DNA of 64,000 nt from an uncultured Desulfobulbus sp. (lineage in GTDB: Bacteria > Desulfobacterota > Desulfobulbia > Desulfobulbales > Desulfobulbaceae), in assembly GCF_963664075.1 (NCBI RefSeq), contig NZ_OY760916.1, forward strand, positions 1 to 64,000, written 5' to 3'. How positions within the stretch are numbered: position 1 is the first letter of the stretch; each line of letters starts with the position of its first letter. The position numbers and the translations under genes are program-made. Shown piece after piece: positions 17,455 to 27,037 of the stretch. The notes below the pieces were generated by a model. It saw only the letters and a program-made list of their open reading frames with translations, was not told the DNA's origin and searched no databases.

Positions 17455-18322
17455 GTGCAGAGCAAGAATCGTTGAAACAATCAGAAAAAAGCCACGAGGT
17501 CGATCAGCGCTCTGCTGTTTTACTGGCGGCTGCCCTGCGCCAGCATCTGTTATTGCACCAGCAGATGGGAATCACCCTCTACCCCCAAAGTGAGGCACTA
17601 AGCGCATTTTTGCGTCCCCAGCGACGCAGATCACAAGCATGGGGGCCCAAAAAATCGCCCTCTTTACCAGTCCCGACATCCGGTCGCCCAAAAACTGCTC
17701 CCAAACCTGTGGCGCAGACGGCTCCCCCAAAAGTAAGTGTAAGCGAAATCAGCACCACTCTGCAGCACTGTTCGGCCTGCTCTTTGGCCACCGCACGGAG
17801 GGCGCAGGTCCTCGGGCGGGGAAAGGCTGATGCACGCCTGATGATAGTGGGAGCCTATCCTCGCTGCTGTGATACTGGCCAATGGAGTTTTGGTAAAGAA
17901 GAAGACCAGCTGCTCTGGAAGATGATGCAAGCCATCGGGCTTGGACCAGAAGATGTGTATCTCACCAATGTGGTGAAATGTTCCCCCCCGGTGAGCTGCT
18001 CCCGCAAATCGAGCAGGAACAGGCCTGTCAGGGGTACCTGTATCAGGAAATAGCACAGGTCCAGCCCTCCGTGATTCTCGCTATGGGCAAAGAGGCTGCC
18101 CGTGCTATTTTAGGAAGCGATGTCTCAATATTTCGTTTGCGCGGACGTCTGCATTCTACTCGCTTTGCCGGGGAGGCAGGCCACGCAATCCCGGTGATGA
18201 TCAGTTTTCATCCTGGATTTTTGTTGGAGCAGCCCGGCATGAAACGTGCTGCCTGGCAAGATCTGCAAATTGTGCAACGCCTTTTGCAACAGACAGGAAA
18301 AACTGGAGTGGGGGGCCACTAA
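17451..18322 (+). pseudogene. Uracil-DNA glycosylase family 4/5-like gene, interrupted by a frameshift
   Basis: Two overlapping frames together make one UDG-superfamily protein. The first (17451-18053) has an N-terminal linker, CSACSLATARR (first two Fe-S cysteines) and VYLTNVVKCSPP. The second continues in frame -1 from about 17978 (PPGELLPQIEQEQACQGYL), then PSVILAMGKEAARAILG and the HPGFLLEQPG motif. They join at a run of seven C residues (17973-17979); one extra C would restore a single frame of about 290 codons with four cluster cysteines. The active-site motif is GAYPRCCDTGQWSFG, which departs from the usual GEAPG. A sequencing error in the C run, a phase-variable tract or true loss of function are all possible. 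Confidence 0.7.
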
Positions 18323-18416
18323 CAGTTGTGGCTCGCTTGCTCTTGTTCGGCAGGGAAAGCCGATAACGACGAGCTTTCCATCTTGTACAATACTCGAAGT
18401 CTGCGCTTATCTGGCC

Positions 18417-18446
18417 TTGACTGAAAAATTTAATCATTCAAGTCAA
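18417..18446 (+). other. Inverted repeat in the upp leader
   Basis: TTGACT (18417-18422) pairs with AGTCAA (18441-18446), extended by GAA/TTC with one bulge. It lies 50-80 nt before upp. It could be an operator or leader hairpin. Confidence 0.3.
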
Positions 18447-18494
18447 TTTTGCGTAAAACTTCCAATTAAAAATATTCAAGACTCAGGAGGCTGC

Positions 18495-19121
18495 ATGGCT
18501 GTTTTTGAGATTCAACACCCACTGGTACAACATAAGCTTGGTCTGTTACGGGAGAGGGATATCTCCACGAAGGATTTTAGAGAGTTGGCCTCCGAGGTCG
18601 GTATGCTCCTGACCTATGAGGCAACCCGGAACCTGCCCTTTGAGAAAGTGGAGATAGATACCTGGGCGGGAACCACCAAGGTAAATAGAATTAAAGGTAA
18701 AAAAATTACCATCGTCCCTATTCTTCGCGCCGGACTGGGGATGATGGACGGCGTCACTAAAGCCCTGCCCAATGTCAAGGTTTCGGTGGTCGGGTTGTAT
18801 CGGGATGAAAAAACCCTGCAACCGGTGCCGTACTTTGAAAAGTTGGTGCAAGATATTGACCAGCGGCAGGCTATGATTTTAGATCCCATGCTTGCAACCG
18901 GAGGGACTCTCTTAGCCACTATTGATATGCTTAAAAAGGCCGGGTGCAAGGATATTATCGGTCTGTTTTTAGTTGCCGCTCCCGAGGGCATCAAGAAGCT
19001 TGAGGCTCAACATCCAGATGTGGATATTTATGTGGCTGCGGTTGATGATCACCTCAATGAAAACGGCTATATCTTGCCCGGGCTTGGGGATGCCGGAGAT
19101 AAAATTTTTGGTACCAAGTGA
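18495..19121 (+). CDS. upp: Uracil phosphoribosyltransferase
   Basis: UPRT salvages uracil to UMP with PRPP. The 208-aa product, the usual family length, has [13 protein letters not shown] at the N-terminus, [12 protein letters not shown], the PRPP-binding loop [12 protein letters not shown] and the uracil-binding end [20 protein letters not shown] 18495 follows AGGAGG. No uraA-type permease gene follows it, so it appears to stand alone. Confidence 0.96.
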   Translation: MAVFEIQHPLVQHKLGLLRERDISTKDFRELASEVGMLLTYEATRNLPFEKVEIDTWAGTTKVNRIKGKKITIVPILRAGLGMMDGVTKALPNVKVSVVGLYRDEKTLQPVPYFEKLVQDIDQRQAMILDPMLATGGTLLATIDMLKKAGCKDIIGLFLVAAPEGIKKLEAQHPDVDIYVAAVDDHLNENGYILPGLGDAGDKIFGTK

Positions 19122-19252
19122 GAAGAAGGAAAAAATAAAGCTCGGGGAAGCCCAGATGCTCAGTATAAACGGTTTTCTGGCAAGAGTTCAGGCTGGCTTA
19201 TTTGTGTTTTGACACAACATATTTGGCTGGGAAAGTCTGCAGCTACCTGTTT

Positions 19253-19447
19253 TTACGATTTGGTATGCCCCGAGACAAACAACTCAAACGCCTTTTCAAA
19301 GACAAAGGGGATGGCCGCTGCCTGTGCATTGGCAGAGCTTGCATAGGCTTTGGTTAATTCAAAGGCCCGCTCAAAAGCGTCTTCAAAATCTGAGCTTTTG
19401 TTTTTATTCATTATTTTTACCAACTCTTCAGCTAAATGGTCTTCCAT
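19253..19447 (-). CDS. Small unknown helical protein (64 aa)
   Basis: Not recognised. ATG 19447 is chosen because AAGGAG lies 5 nt upstream; the frame is open for 48 more codons but without any start signal. The product begins MEDHLAEELVKIMNKNK and contains an acidic/aromatic segment (FEDAFERAFELTKAYA) and a second (FVFEKAFELFVS), suggesting two or three amphipathic helices. It stands alone, convergent with upp and divergent from the DisA-like gene. Probably a small soluble protein of lineage-restricted distribution. Confidence 0.6.
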   Translation of the reverse strand: MEDHLAEELVKIMNKNKSSDFEDAFERAFELTKAYASSANAQAAAIPFVFEKAFELFVSGHTKS

Positions 19448-19634
19448 GGTTGCTCCTTCTTTGTTGACTGAATTGGTTTGAGCTACAAAGGCGATTGAAG
19501 CATGATAGGCAGGAATCTCCATTTGGCCAAGCGTTTTTTCGTGCTTCGCGGGAGCAGCCTTAGTACCTTGAACTGGCGTTCGTGTCACCAAAGAGAACCT
19601 TTTTAGTTGGAATAATTATTACCCCTGGGTTGCT

Positions 19635-21119
19635 ATGTCCATACGCTGCAATGCGCCGCTTCCTGCTGAACTGTCGATCGTTGGTCAACAGCACTACTCG
19701 TTTATTCGTCGCTGTGTCAGTGATATTATCTGCGGCTTAACTGACGGTTTGACCCATTTTTCTGGATCCAGTCGTGCAGCTGTAATCTTTGCCCTCCATC
19801 CCCAAGGGCCGATGCTTGTCTGTGATCCCCAGAACCTGCTGCGGGGGCATGAGCCAATTTTTAAAAGCCTCTATGTGGAAAATGAAACATGGCGTGAACA
19901 CGGGAAAAATTGTGCGGATCGCAAGCAGTTTGCGGAGATAAAACCGGTCAAAGACCCCGGGCTGGCCGGGCTTTTATCCAATGGAGGCTATTCTGGGGCG
20001 GTGTTTTTTCAGCAGTGGTTTAGTGAGCATCATCCGGATCTCTGCTCGATCGGGCCCACCCAGTGTTGGCTTGAACACGCTGCCTGGCGCTTTTCCCATG
20101 ATATGGCCAACGATAATGAGCTGTACACCGGAATCTCTGGATACTTTCTGCGGGAATATTCCACCCACGCGGTTCGTGATTATATTATAGATCAGATGAA
20201 CATGAACCTCGGATGGGATAGCCCGGTCCGGGTATATCCGGTCCTGGATGCGGTACTTATGATTTCCGAGACTAGAGAAGAAGGCTCCTGGCCGGAAGGG
20301 CGCCTGTTGGTGGTGGACCCCTGTATGCTTGATCAGCTCCATTTCCTGGTCAAGTTTCAGGAAGGGGCGCGGCCGCAACTCATCAATTACAAGCATGTTC
20401 GGAAACTGCTGCTCACCGTTGAACAGTCAGAGCGTTATCTGGTGACGGATGGACGCTCGATTATTGGCATCTGTGGTGAAAAACTCCCTGATTTTTCTCT
20501 CTGTGCTGATTTTCGTGGGCGGCACGGCTTTTTACGGGTCAATCGAAACCAGGTCTGTAGCTTTGCTGACGGGCGCTTCAGCTCAACCTCCTATCAGGCC
20601 AAGCTGGTGCAGCTGGAGGAGCTTTTGCTTGAGACCGAGCTGGACCCCATGTACTCCAGCTTTCTGTTTAAGATTGTGGTCAGTCTGGTGCATCACTCCC
20701 AGCAGCGCAAACACGGGTGCACCATTGTCCTGGACCTCAATGAAGAGCCGGTTCCCATTTCCGGGCAAAATCTCTCCCCCCCTCTTAACCTGCAAAAGCC
20801 CCATATGTTGAAAATGGCCAAATCCCTGGCCAAGGTGGATGGAGCCCTGCATATCGGGGGCGACCTGCACCTGCATGGATTTGCCTGTCTCTTAGATGGC
20901 CGCTCTTTTCCGGGTGAAGATCTGGCGCGAGGTGCGCGCTATAATTCCGCCCTGCGCTTTACCGCCGAACATCCCGATATTATTGTAGTCGTCGTCTCCT
21001 CCGATCGACCGGTCTCGGTCATTCACCAGGGGCTTGATGTGCATGGAGCCTGTACTCTAGAGCAGAAAAGTGGCTGTATTTACAACCTTGAGCGGCTTGA
21101 TTACTGGGTTGGGCTCTAG
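19635..21119 (+). CDS. DisA_N-like (diadenylate cyclase-type) domain protein
   Basis: A 494-aa protein whose C-terminal third resembles diadenylate cyclase (DAC) domains that make c-di-AMP. The DGA motif is at 402-404 (KVDGALHIGG). It is followed by FACLLDG and, in the place of the canonical RHR motif, RGARYNSAL (Arg435-Tyr436-Asn437), then the strand IIVVVVSSD. Residues 1-390 are a separate region with no family I recognise; several deltaproteobacterial DAC proteins carry large N-terminal sensor-like regions. No membrane segment is evident. Whether it still makes c-di-AMP is open, because two of the three RHR residues differ. Confidence 0.65.
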   Translation: MSIRCNAPLPAELSIVGQQHYSFIRRCVSDIICGLTDGLTHFSGSSRAAVIFALHPQGPMLVCDPQNLLRGHEPIFKSLYVENETWREHGKNCADRKQFAEIKPVKDPGLAGLLSNGGYSGAVFFQQWFSEHHPDLCSIGPTQCWLEHAAWRFSHDMANDNELYTGISGYFLREYSTHAVRDYIIDQMNMNLGWDSPVRVYPVLDAVLMISETREEGSWPEGRLLVVDPCMLDQLHFLVKFQEGARPQLINYKHVRKLLLTVEQSERYLVTDGRSIIGICGEKLPDFSLCADFRGRHGFLRVNRNQVCSFADGRFSSTSYQAKLVQLEELLLETELDPMYSSFLFKIVVSLVHHSQQRKHGCTIVLDLNEEPVPISGQNLSPPLNLQKPHMLKMAKSLAKVDGALHIGGDLHLHGFACLLDGRSFPGEDLARGARYNSALRFTAEHPDIIVVVVSSDRPVSVIHQGLDVHGACTLEQKSGCIYNLERLDYWVGL

Positions 21120-21157
21120 CCCCAATATGCAATCCCAGCTCGCGCCCAAGGTCTGGC

Positions 21158-21877
21158 TTAAACCCGGCACCATCGTTGTACCTCGGGTTGGAGTTGGCGG
21201 GTGTAGGCCTGTTTGAGCAGCTGGGTCAGCTTACCTTTGCAGTTTTTCAGAGGTGGCAGTAAAGGGTACGCCGGGAGCAGGCTGGTAACGTCTGAAGGCC
21301 GGGGGAGGCGAAGTTTAGTGTCAAGGGTTGCATCACGAAGAGGCATATGATCGCCGTCCACCATCGTGTTGCTCTGACCGTCAATGCGCCGAAGAAAACC
21401 CATCATCGAGGATAGATCGTTATTGTGCTCAAAGTGTTCAATGGCGGTTTTTATGGCCTGTCCCTGCTTGGCCAGATGATCAAGCAATCCGGCATAGTCT
21501 TCAAGCCCTTTTTGCAGGCGGCGATAGATATCAAAAAAGAGATGGGTAAAGCGAAGGTAGCGGGTAAAACCGTGAACCAGCTGACCTTTAAATAGGCGGC
21601 CCCGGAGGCTTGAAGACTCAATGATATACGAGTCGAGAAACAGCGTGTCGTGAAAATGGGTAAGCTGAAAAAATGCTTGAATGAGCGGCTCACTACCCAG
21701 CAGCATATAGAGTCGAATCAGGTCAAAGCCGACATCCCGTTCAAGTTGGACAAGAGCCTCGCTGATCTGCTCATCAAAAAGTCGGGATTCTTGTTCGATC
21801 CTGGCGCGAAAGCCAAAGTAGCGATCGGCCATCTCTCTTTTCAGCTCGAGGGAGAGCATCTCTTCCATGCCATGCAT
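21158..21877 (-). CDS. Unknown helix-rich protein (239 aa)
   Basis: Not recognised. ATG 21877 has AAAGGTG four to five nt upstream; a second ATG lies 9 nt later. The sequence is largely alpha-helical and charged, with aromatic-rich segments (TRYLRFTHLFFDIYRRLQ) and a basic C-terminus. No signal peptide or zinc motif is seen. It is convergent with the DisA-like gene, with the two stops about 40 nt apart, and divergent from dnaG. The unusually structured 22-kb spacer lies in its upstream region. Confidence 0.6.
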   Translation of the reverse strand: MHGMEEMLSLELKREMADRYFGFRARIEQESRLFDEQISEALVQLERDVGFDLIRLYMLLGSEPLIQAFFQLTHFHDTLFLDSYIIESSSLRGRLFKGQLVHGFTRYLRFTHLFFDIYRRLQKGLEDYAGLLDHLAKQGQAIKTAIEHFEHNNDLSSMMGFLRRIDGQSNTMVDGDHMPLRDATLDTKLRLPRPSDVTSLLPAYPLLPPLKNCKGKLTQLLKQAYTRQLQPEVQRWCRV

Positions 21878-21913
21878 AGGGCACCTTTTGCGGGGGGCTG
21901 CAATCGTAGGCCG

Positions 21914-22109
21914 CGAGGTGCGAATGCAGGGCGTCACCTCGACAGTTGAATCTGAAATCGTCCCTTGGACGATTTGGCTTCACTCGTAAGAGTACCCAAT
22001 TGATACGAGATGAGCAATGGGAAGGGATGAGGTGTTCCTTGGAAACGTACATGCACCCTGCCAGTGACTGCAGCTGGCAGTAGACGTGGAATTCTCACCC
22101 TGATGGGTG
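21914..22109. ncRNA. Candidate structured RNA or leader upstream of dnaG
   Basis: Four consecutive hairpins lie in one 200-nt spacer: CGAGGTG/CACCTCG (21914-21920 with 21935-21941), AAATCGTC/GACGATTT (21955-21962 with 21968-21975, 5-nt loop), CTGCCAG/CTGGCAG (22058-22064 with 22074-22080) and CACCC/GGGTG (22096-22100 with 22105-22109). I do not recognise a known riboswitch or the 6S/SRP signatures. It could be the dnaG leader, the leader of the opposite gene, or an independent RNA. Confidence 0.3.
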
Positions 22110-22130
22110 TGGTAGGTGGTTATACAGAAT

Positions 22131-23927
22131 ATGTCTTTTTCTCAAGCTCGAGATCAGGTCAAGGCAACCGTCAAAGAGGCGGCTGACATCGTCCAAGTGA
22201 TTGGTGAGCATGTCGAACTGAAACGGGCCGGTAATCGATTTACTGGACGTTGTCCCTTTCATAATGAAAAAACACCTTCGTTTTCCGTTAACCCGCAAGG
22301 ACAGTTTTATCATTGTTTTGGCTGCGGAGAGCACGGGGATGTTTTTTCTTTTATGATGAAATTCCATCATATGGAATTTCCTGAGGCATTGAAAACTCTG
22401 GCGCAGAAATTTGGGGTGAGCCTGCCGGAGCGAAAATTATCCCAGGCTGAGCAGGAACAGTTGCGTCTTCGTGATGCCTTATATCAGGCCAACGAAGAAG
22501 CGGTGCTGATTTTTCAACAGGCCCTGCGTCACCCACAGTGGGGCAAAAATGCACGGGCCTATCTTGAACAACGTGAAATTCCTCCGGAGTATATCGAGCA
22601 ATATCGTCTGGGGTATGCCCCCAGTCCCGAGCAAGGGGGCTGGCAATATCTTTTTGATCAGTTAAGTGCAAAAGGATGTAAGCCAGAGGTTATCGAGCAG
22701 GTGGGACTGGTTGTGCGCAAAGATCGAGGCGGCTATTACGACCGATTTCGTTCACGGCTTCTCTTTCCTATTAATGATATGAGTGGGAGGGTTGTGGCCT
22801 TTGGTGGTCGTATTCTTGGTGATGGGCAACCCAAGTATATGAATTCTCCAGAGAGCCCCATATTTGAGAAAAGCCGTCTGCTTTTCGGTCTGCAGCAGCA
22901 CAGGCAGGCTATCCGCCAGGCCAGGCGGGCGTTAGTCGTTGAGGGCAATTTCGACCTGCTCTCCCTGGTTGTTCATGGCATAGAAAACGTTGTTGCTCCC
23001 CTGGGTACGGCCTTGACCCGGCCTCATATCCATTCCCTACGCAGTTATAGTGATGAGGTGGTCCTGCTTTTTGATGCCGATGCCGCTGGTCTGAAGGCGG
23101 CCATGCGCTCCATTCCCTACCTGCTGGCCGAGCAAGTCGAGGGCAAAGTCGCTCTGCTTCCCCAAGGGCATGATCCGGATAGTTTTGTCCGAGAACAGGG
23201 GCCAGGGGCAGTTGATGAATTGGTCAAAACTGCCAGGCCACTAGCTGAATTTGCCTTTGATACGCTGGTTCGAGAGTATGGCCTGACCTTAAGCGGAAAA
23301 AATAAAATAGTGGGGGAATTGCAGCTGCTGTTGGCTGAGGCCAAGAATCTCGAGCAACGAGAATTAATGAGCGCCCATTTTAGCCAAAAATTGGGTGTCT
23401 CTCCAGGGTATTTCCAGGCACAGGGGCACGCGACGGAGGCATCTCAACCTGAGGTGCGCTTGGGTCCCAAACAAGTCTCGTTGAAGACCATGGCGACTCG
23501 TGATCGGCAACTGCTGGATTTTCTAGTGCTTCATCCTGAGTATTTCAAGGAGCTTGAGACCGCTGGTATGGCCGATATCGTCACCCATCCCCTGGCCCAA
23601 GAGGTATTTGTTCATATACAGGGACTGAGTAACGAGGGCCCCTGTCAGCCCGAGGATTTACTCCGAGGTGTTCTCCATGCAAGTCTTCAGGAATATATAG
23701 TTGAACGTTTGACGTCGTTGCCCATGAATACCTCCGAAGAGAGTTCCGAGGTGGATCGACGAATGGTCGACGAACTGCTTTCTTGGCTTCAACATGAAAA
23801 ACAACGGCGTGACGGTGCAAGTTTGCAACAGCGTATTGCTGATGCAGAACGGGGCGGAAATATTGAACTATTGATGAAACTATTACGCGAAAAACAAATA
23901 TTGCAAAGAAAAAGACAACAAATTTAA
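22131..23927 (+). CDS. dnaG: DNA primase
   Basis: DnaG makes RNA primers at the replication fork. The 598-aa protein has the N-terminal zinc-binding domain (CPFHNEKTPSFSVNP then YHCFGCGEHGD), the catalytic core with the TOPRIM motif VVEGNFDLL and the acidic FDADAAG loop, and a C-terminal helicase-binding region. ATG 22131 (MSFSQARDQVKATV) fits homologues; a GTG at 22116 is in frame and closer to GGTAG. It precedes rpoD by 224 nt, the dnaG-rpoD part of the classical macromolecular-synthesis operon; rpsU is elsewhere (12.8 kb). Confidence 0.95.
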   Translation: MSFSQARDQVKATVKEAADIVQVIGEHVELKRAGNRFTGRCPFHNEKTPSFSVNPQGQFYHCFGCGEHGDVFSFMMKFHHMEFPEALKTLAQKFGVSLPERKLSQAEQEQLRLRDALYQANEEAVLIFQQALRHPQWGKNARAYLEQREIPPEYIEQYRLGYAPSPEQGGWQYLFDQLSAKGCKPEVIEQVGLVVRKDRGGYYDRFRSRLLFPINDMSGRVVAFGGRILGDGQPKYMNSPESPIFEKSRLLFGLQQHRQAIRQARRALVVEGNFDLLSLVVHGIENVVAPLGTALTRPHIHSLRSYSDEVVLLFDADAAGLKAAMRSIPYLLAEQVEGKVALLPQGHDPDSFVREQGPGAVDELVKTARPLAEFAFDTLVREYGLTLSGKNKIVGELQLLLAEAKNLEQRELMSAHFSQKLGVSPGYFQAQGHATEASQPEVRLGPKQVSLKTMATRDRQLLDFLVLHPEYFKELETAGMADIVTHPLAQEVFVHIQGLSNEGPCQPEDLLRGVLHASLQEYIVERLTSLPMNTSEESSEVDRRMVDELLSWLQHEKQRRDGASLQQRIADAERGGNIELLMKLLREKQILQRKRQQI

Positions 23928-24151
23928 ATTAACTGATTGAAAAAAGATGGTAATCGACTAGATTCAAAAAATTGTATTTTTTATACAGGGAAGCATAGCG
24001 TCAGAGTATCGGGCCATGGGGGAAATACAATGAGGGAGGCTTTATCTCCGGAAAATAGTTCTGGAATTTTTTCTGGACAGGGCAAATGTTTTCTGGGTTA
24101 AATAAAGTGGTGCCGGTAAAAAAAATTTGACAGCATGTTGAGGGAGGGAAG

Positions 24152-25753
24152 ATGGCTTCTGATCGGAAGGCAAAAAATGACAACATGGCACAGGAAGAAG
24201 AGAGAGATTCTGCTCGGTCCAGTTGGCATCGCGACCCGGCTTTAAGCGAAGATGATTGGGCCATTCGCAACGGGATAGAACGCCGCTCTTCACTCGATCG
24301 TCGCATCGGCGATGATCGGCGAACAGGGGATCGTCGAGGGATGGGCAGCAGTATAGACCCCATGAACATCTACCTGCGGGAGATGGGAAATCAGCGCCTG
24401 CTCAGTCATGAGGAAGAGATTGAACTTGCCCGGATGATCGAGGATGGAGAAACCCGTATTCAGTCTGCTGTCCTCCGGCTCACTCTGGGGATTACCGCCT
24501 TAAATGATCTGGCAGAAAGTCTGTTGCGCGGCAGCCTGCGCATCAACTCAGTTATCCGAGGGCTTTCAGACAACGATGACGGTGAGCTGAAATCTGTTCG
24601 TGACGCCTTTCTCGATCAGGTCGAAAAGGCCAATGAGCTTGATGGCAAGCGACGGGAACTCTTTGCCGAGCTCAAAAACAATGCTGACAATCCCGAGCAA
24701 CAGACAGCGCTGGTAACGGAAATTTTGGATGTAGGCGATGCCATATCCAGATTGTTTCTGGAGTATCGTATGTGCTCTAAAGGGATACTTTCTGTGGCCG
24801 ATGCAGTCAAGGAGCTGGCGCACAAATTTAACAAGGTTCGTGTTGTTGCCCGCCAGCAGGAATTGCTGGAGGCAGCACGGCGCCACCGGGAGGATGGGGC
24901 TGATCCGGAAGTGAATCCCGCTGATGTTGAACGGCGGGTTACCCTGGAGTTGGCAGAATCCATAGGTCTTTCCTGGCCTGCTTTTGCCGAAGTACAGGAG
25001 GAAATCGAGATTGGTCGAGAGATGGCCAAACAGGCCAAGGAAACCTTGGTCCGGGCGAATCTGCGTTTGGTTATCTCGGTCTCCAAAAAATTCATGAACC
25101 GCGGCATGCAGTTACCTGATCTGATTCAGGAAGGGAATATTGGCCTGATGAAGGCCGTGGAAAAATATGATTATAAGCGCGGCTATAAATTTTCTACCTA
25201 TGCCACCTGGTGGATTCGTCAGGCGGTAACCCGCGGCATCGCCGACCAGGGCAGGACCATTCGACTGCCGGTGCATATGATTGAAACGATCAATCGCATG
25301 CTCCGTTTTTCCAAAGATTTCCAGCGGATCGAAAGCCGTGAACCCACTCCCGAAGAGATGGCCAAACAGCTGGGTACCGATGTGGAGAAGGTGCAGATTG
25401 CCCTGAAAACAGCCAAAGATGCAATCTCCCTGGATGCGCCGGTGAACGATGAAGAAGATACTTTGTTAAGTGACTTTATTGAAGATCACGCGCATCCTGA
25501 TCCCCAGGAAAATTCTATTACTGAGAGTCTGAAGCGTTGCCTGTGCAAGGTGATGGGGTCTTTGACTCCCCGTGAAGAAAAAGTGCTGCGTATGCGATAC
25601 GGAATTGAAATTGGCTGTGACCACACCCTGGAGGAAGTCGGGCAGTGCTTCTCCGTAACCCGTGAGCGTATTCGGCAGATTGAGGCGCAGGCGCTGAAGA
25701 AACTGCGTCATCCAGCACGGAGTCAGGATCTCCAGGCCTTCATTCAGGAATGA
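24152..25753 (+). CDS. rpoD: RNA polymerase sigma factor, RpoD-type (primary sigma-70)
   Basis: The housekeeping sigma factor, by position after dnaG and by motifs. The 533-aa protein has region 1.2 ([21 protein letters not shown]), a non-conserved insert of about 200 residues, region 2 with [47 protein letters not shown], region 3 and region 4.2 ([29 protein letters not shown]). The first about 65 residues are charged and hold a DRR repeat; I see no region 1.1, which most primary sigmas carry. ATG 24152 follows GAGGGAGG. Confidence 0.92.
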   Translation: MASDRKAKNDNMAQEEERDSARSSWHRDPALSEDDWAIRNGIERRSSLDRRIGDDRRTGDRRGMGSSIDPMNIYLREMGNQRLLSHEEEIELARMIEDGETRIQSAVLRLTLGITALNDLAESLLRGSLRINSVIRGLSDNDDGELKSVRDAFLDQVEKANELDGKRRELFAELKNNADNPEQQTALVTEILDVGDAISRLFLEYRMCSKGILSVADAVKELAHKFNKVRVVARQQELLEAARRHREDGADPEVNPADVERRVTLELAESIGLSWPAFAEVQEEIEIGREMAKQAKETLVRANLRLVISVSKKFMNRGMQLPDLIQEGNIGLMKAVEKYDYKRGYKFSTYATWWIRQAVTRGIADQGRTIRLPVHMIETINRMLRFSKDFQRIESREPTPEEMAKQLGTDVEKVQIALKTAKDAISLDAPVNDEEDTLLSDFIEDHAHPDPQENSITESLKRCLCKVMGSLTPREEKVLRMRYGIEIGCDHTLEEVGQCFSVTRERIRQIEAQALKKLRHPARSQDLQAFIQE

Positions 25754-25762
25754 CGTAAGCCC

Positions 25763-26896
25763 TTGGCCGTCCATCCTGAAGCGGTCCACTGGCTCACCCT
25801 CTCCCTTTTGCCGGGATTGGGTTGTACCCTTGTTCACCGTTTGGTGGAGCACTGGGGATCTGCTTCGGCGGTGCTTTTGCAAGCGGGGGCGGGGGATGCA
25901 TTCCCCCGGGGTGTTGGGCCTAAGATCCGGGAACTGCTCTCTGATCCATTTCGACTCGAAAAAGCCCGACAAACAGCCAGGGAAGAGCTCCTGCGCCTGG
26001 AGAGTTTTGGGGCTGTTCTCCTTTGCCCTGAGAGTTGTGAATTCCCTTCATCGCTGCTTGCCATCGCTGACCCTCCAGCAGTTCTTTTTTGCCAGGGGGA
26101 TCTCTCCTTGCTTTCGCAACCTTCCGTCGCCTTGATCGGTTCCCGAGCCGCCACCGAATATGGACGCCGAGTGGCCCGGCAATTGGGGCGTGAGCTGAGT
26201 CAGCATGGTCTTGCTGTGGTCTCAGGAGCGGCCTATGGTATCGATGGGGCTGCCCATACAGGAGCGCTGGAAAACGACGGGAAAACTGTCGCGATTCTAG
26301 GTTGTGGGCTTGATGTGGCCTACCCGAAGCCTCATGCGGCCTTGCTTGCCCACATTGCTGCCCATGGAGCACTTCTTTCCGAGTACCCCCTCACCACCCA
26401 ACCCGAAGCCTTCCGTTTTCCTGCTCGAAATCGTCTAATCAGTGGTCTTGCAGCTGGGGTTGTGGTAGTCGAGGCCACTGAAAAATCTGGATCCCTCATA
26501 ACAGCGGCTTTAGCGCTGGATCAAGGAAAGGAGGTTATGGCTCTTCCCGGTCGTGTCGACTCACCTAAAAGTAGTGGTACCCATCTGTTGATTCGTCAAG
26601 GTGCCCACCTGGTTCGTCATGCTGGCGATATCCTTGAGACTCTTGCCTGGCAGGGGGCGAGCTCGACTGCAGTGGCAAGTGAGTCAGAGAACGCATTTGC
26701 TCAGCCACTTGCCTTAAACGAGACAGAAAAGGCTTTACTTGCATTTTTGGAGCCCTACGGTCAGGATATCGATACCCTCGCTCGTCGCACAGGGTTTTCT
26801 GTCGTGGTGCTTCAGGCGACGCTCTTGCAATTGGAACTTGCGGGCAGGGTTCGTCAGTTGCCTGGTCAGCTGTATGAGTGTGTCAACGACGATTGA
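25763..26896 (+). CDS. dprA: DNA-processing protein DprA
   Basis: DprA/Smf loads RecA on incoming single-stranded DNA. The 377-aa protein has an N-terminal helix-hairpin region (LPGLGCTLVHRLV), the Rossmann-like core (VALIGSRAATEYGRR, VVSGAAYGIDGAAHTGAL, FPARNRLISGLA, EKSGSLITAALALDQG, GTHLLIRQGA) and a C-terminal winged-helix-like end (LDTLARRTGFSVVVLQATLLQLE). The start is TTG 25763, 9 nt after the rpoD stop, without a clear Shine-Dalgarno sequence, suggesting coupling to rpoD. Its presence does not by itself prove competence. Confidence 0.93.
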   Translation: MAVHPEAVHWLTLSLLPGLGCTLVHRLVEHWGSASAVLLQAGAGDAFPRGVGPKIRELLSDPFRLEKARQTAREELLRLESFGAVLLCPESCEFPSSLLAIADPPAVLFCQGDLSLLSQPSVALIGSRAATEYGRRVARQLGRELSQHGLAVVSGAAYGIDGAAHTGALENDGKTVAILGCGLDVAYPKPHAALLAHIAAHGALLSEYPLTTQPEAFRFPARNRLISGLAAGVVVVEATEKSGSLITAALALDQGKEVMALPGRVDSPKSSGTHLLIRQGAHLVRHAGDILETLAWQGASSTAVASESENAFAQPLALNETEKALLAFLEPYGQDIDTLARRTGFSVVVLQATLLQLELAGRVRQLPGQLYECVNDD

Positions 26897-26942
26897 GTTG
26901 GGATTTTCTCTCTGAAAAAACGCATATCTTTGAGCATGGCTT

Positions 26943-26971
26943 TTGCGGCTTGCACTATAATTTGCTATGCT
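26943..26971 (+). promoter_or_regulatory. Putative promoter of rpe-pgi
   Basis: TTGCGG (26943-26948) is 17 nt from TATGCT (26966-26971). A TATAAT lies inside the spacer (26956-26961) but has no -35 box at good distance. The region is followed by a hairpin CTGCGG/CCGCAG (26970-26992). Confidence 0.4.
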
Positions 26972-27001
26972 GCGGCGGGTAAGAATCCGCAGTTTGTTGT
27001 G

Positions 27002-27037
27002 CAGGGTTCACTTCAAATACTGGTGAGCCCTGTTTTT
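27002..27037 (+). terminator. Terminator or attenuator before rpe
   Basis: CAGGGTTCAC (27002-27011) and GTGAGCCCTG (27023-27032) pair over 10 bp with one G-T pair and a following T5 run. It lies 105 nt after dprA and 56 nt before rpe. It could terminate dprA transcripts or attenuate the transcript started at the candidate promoter upstream. Confidence 0.55.
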
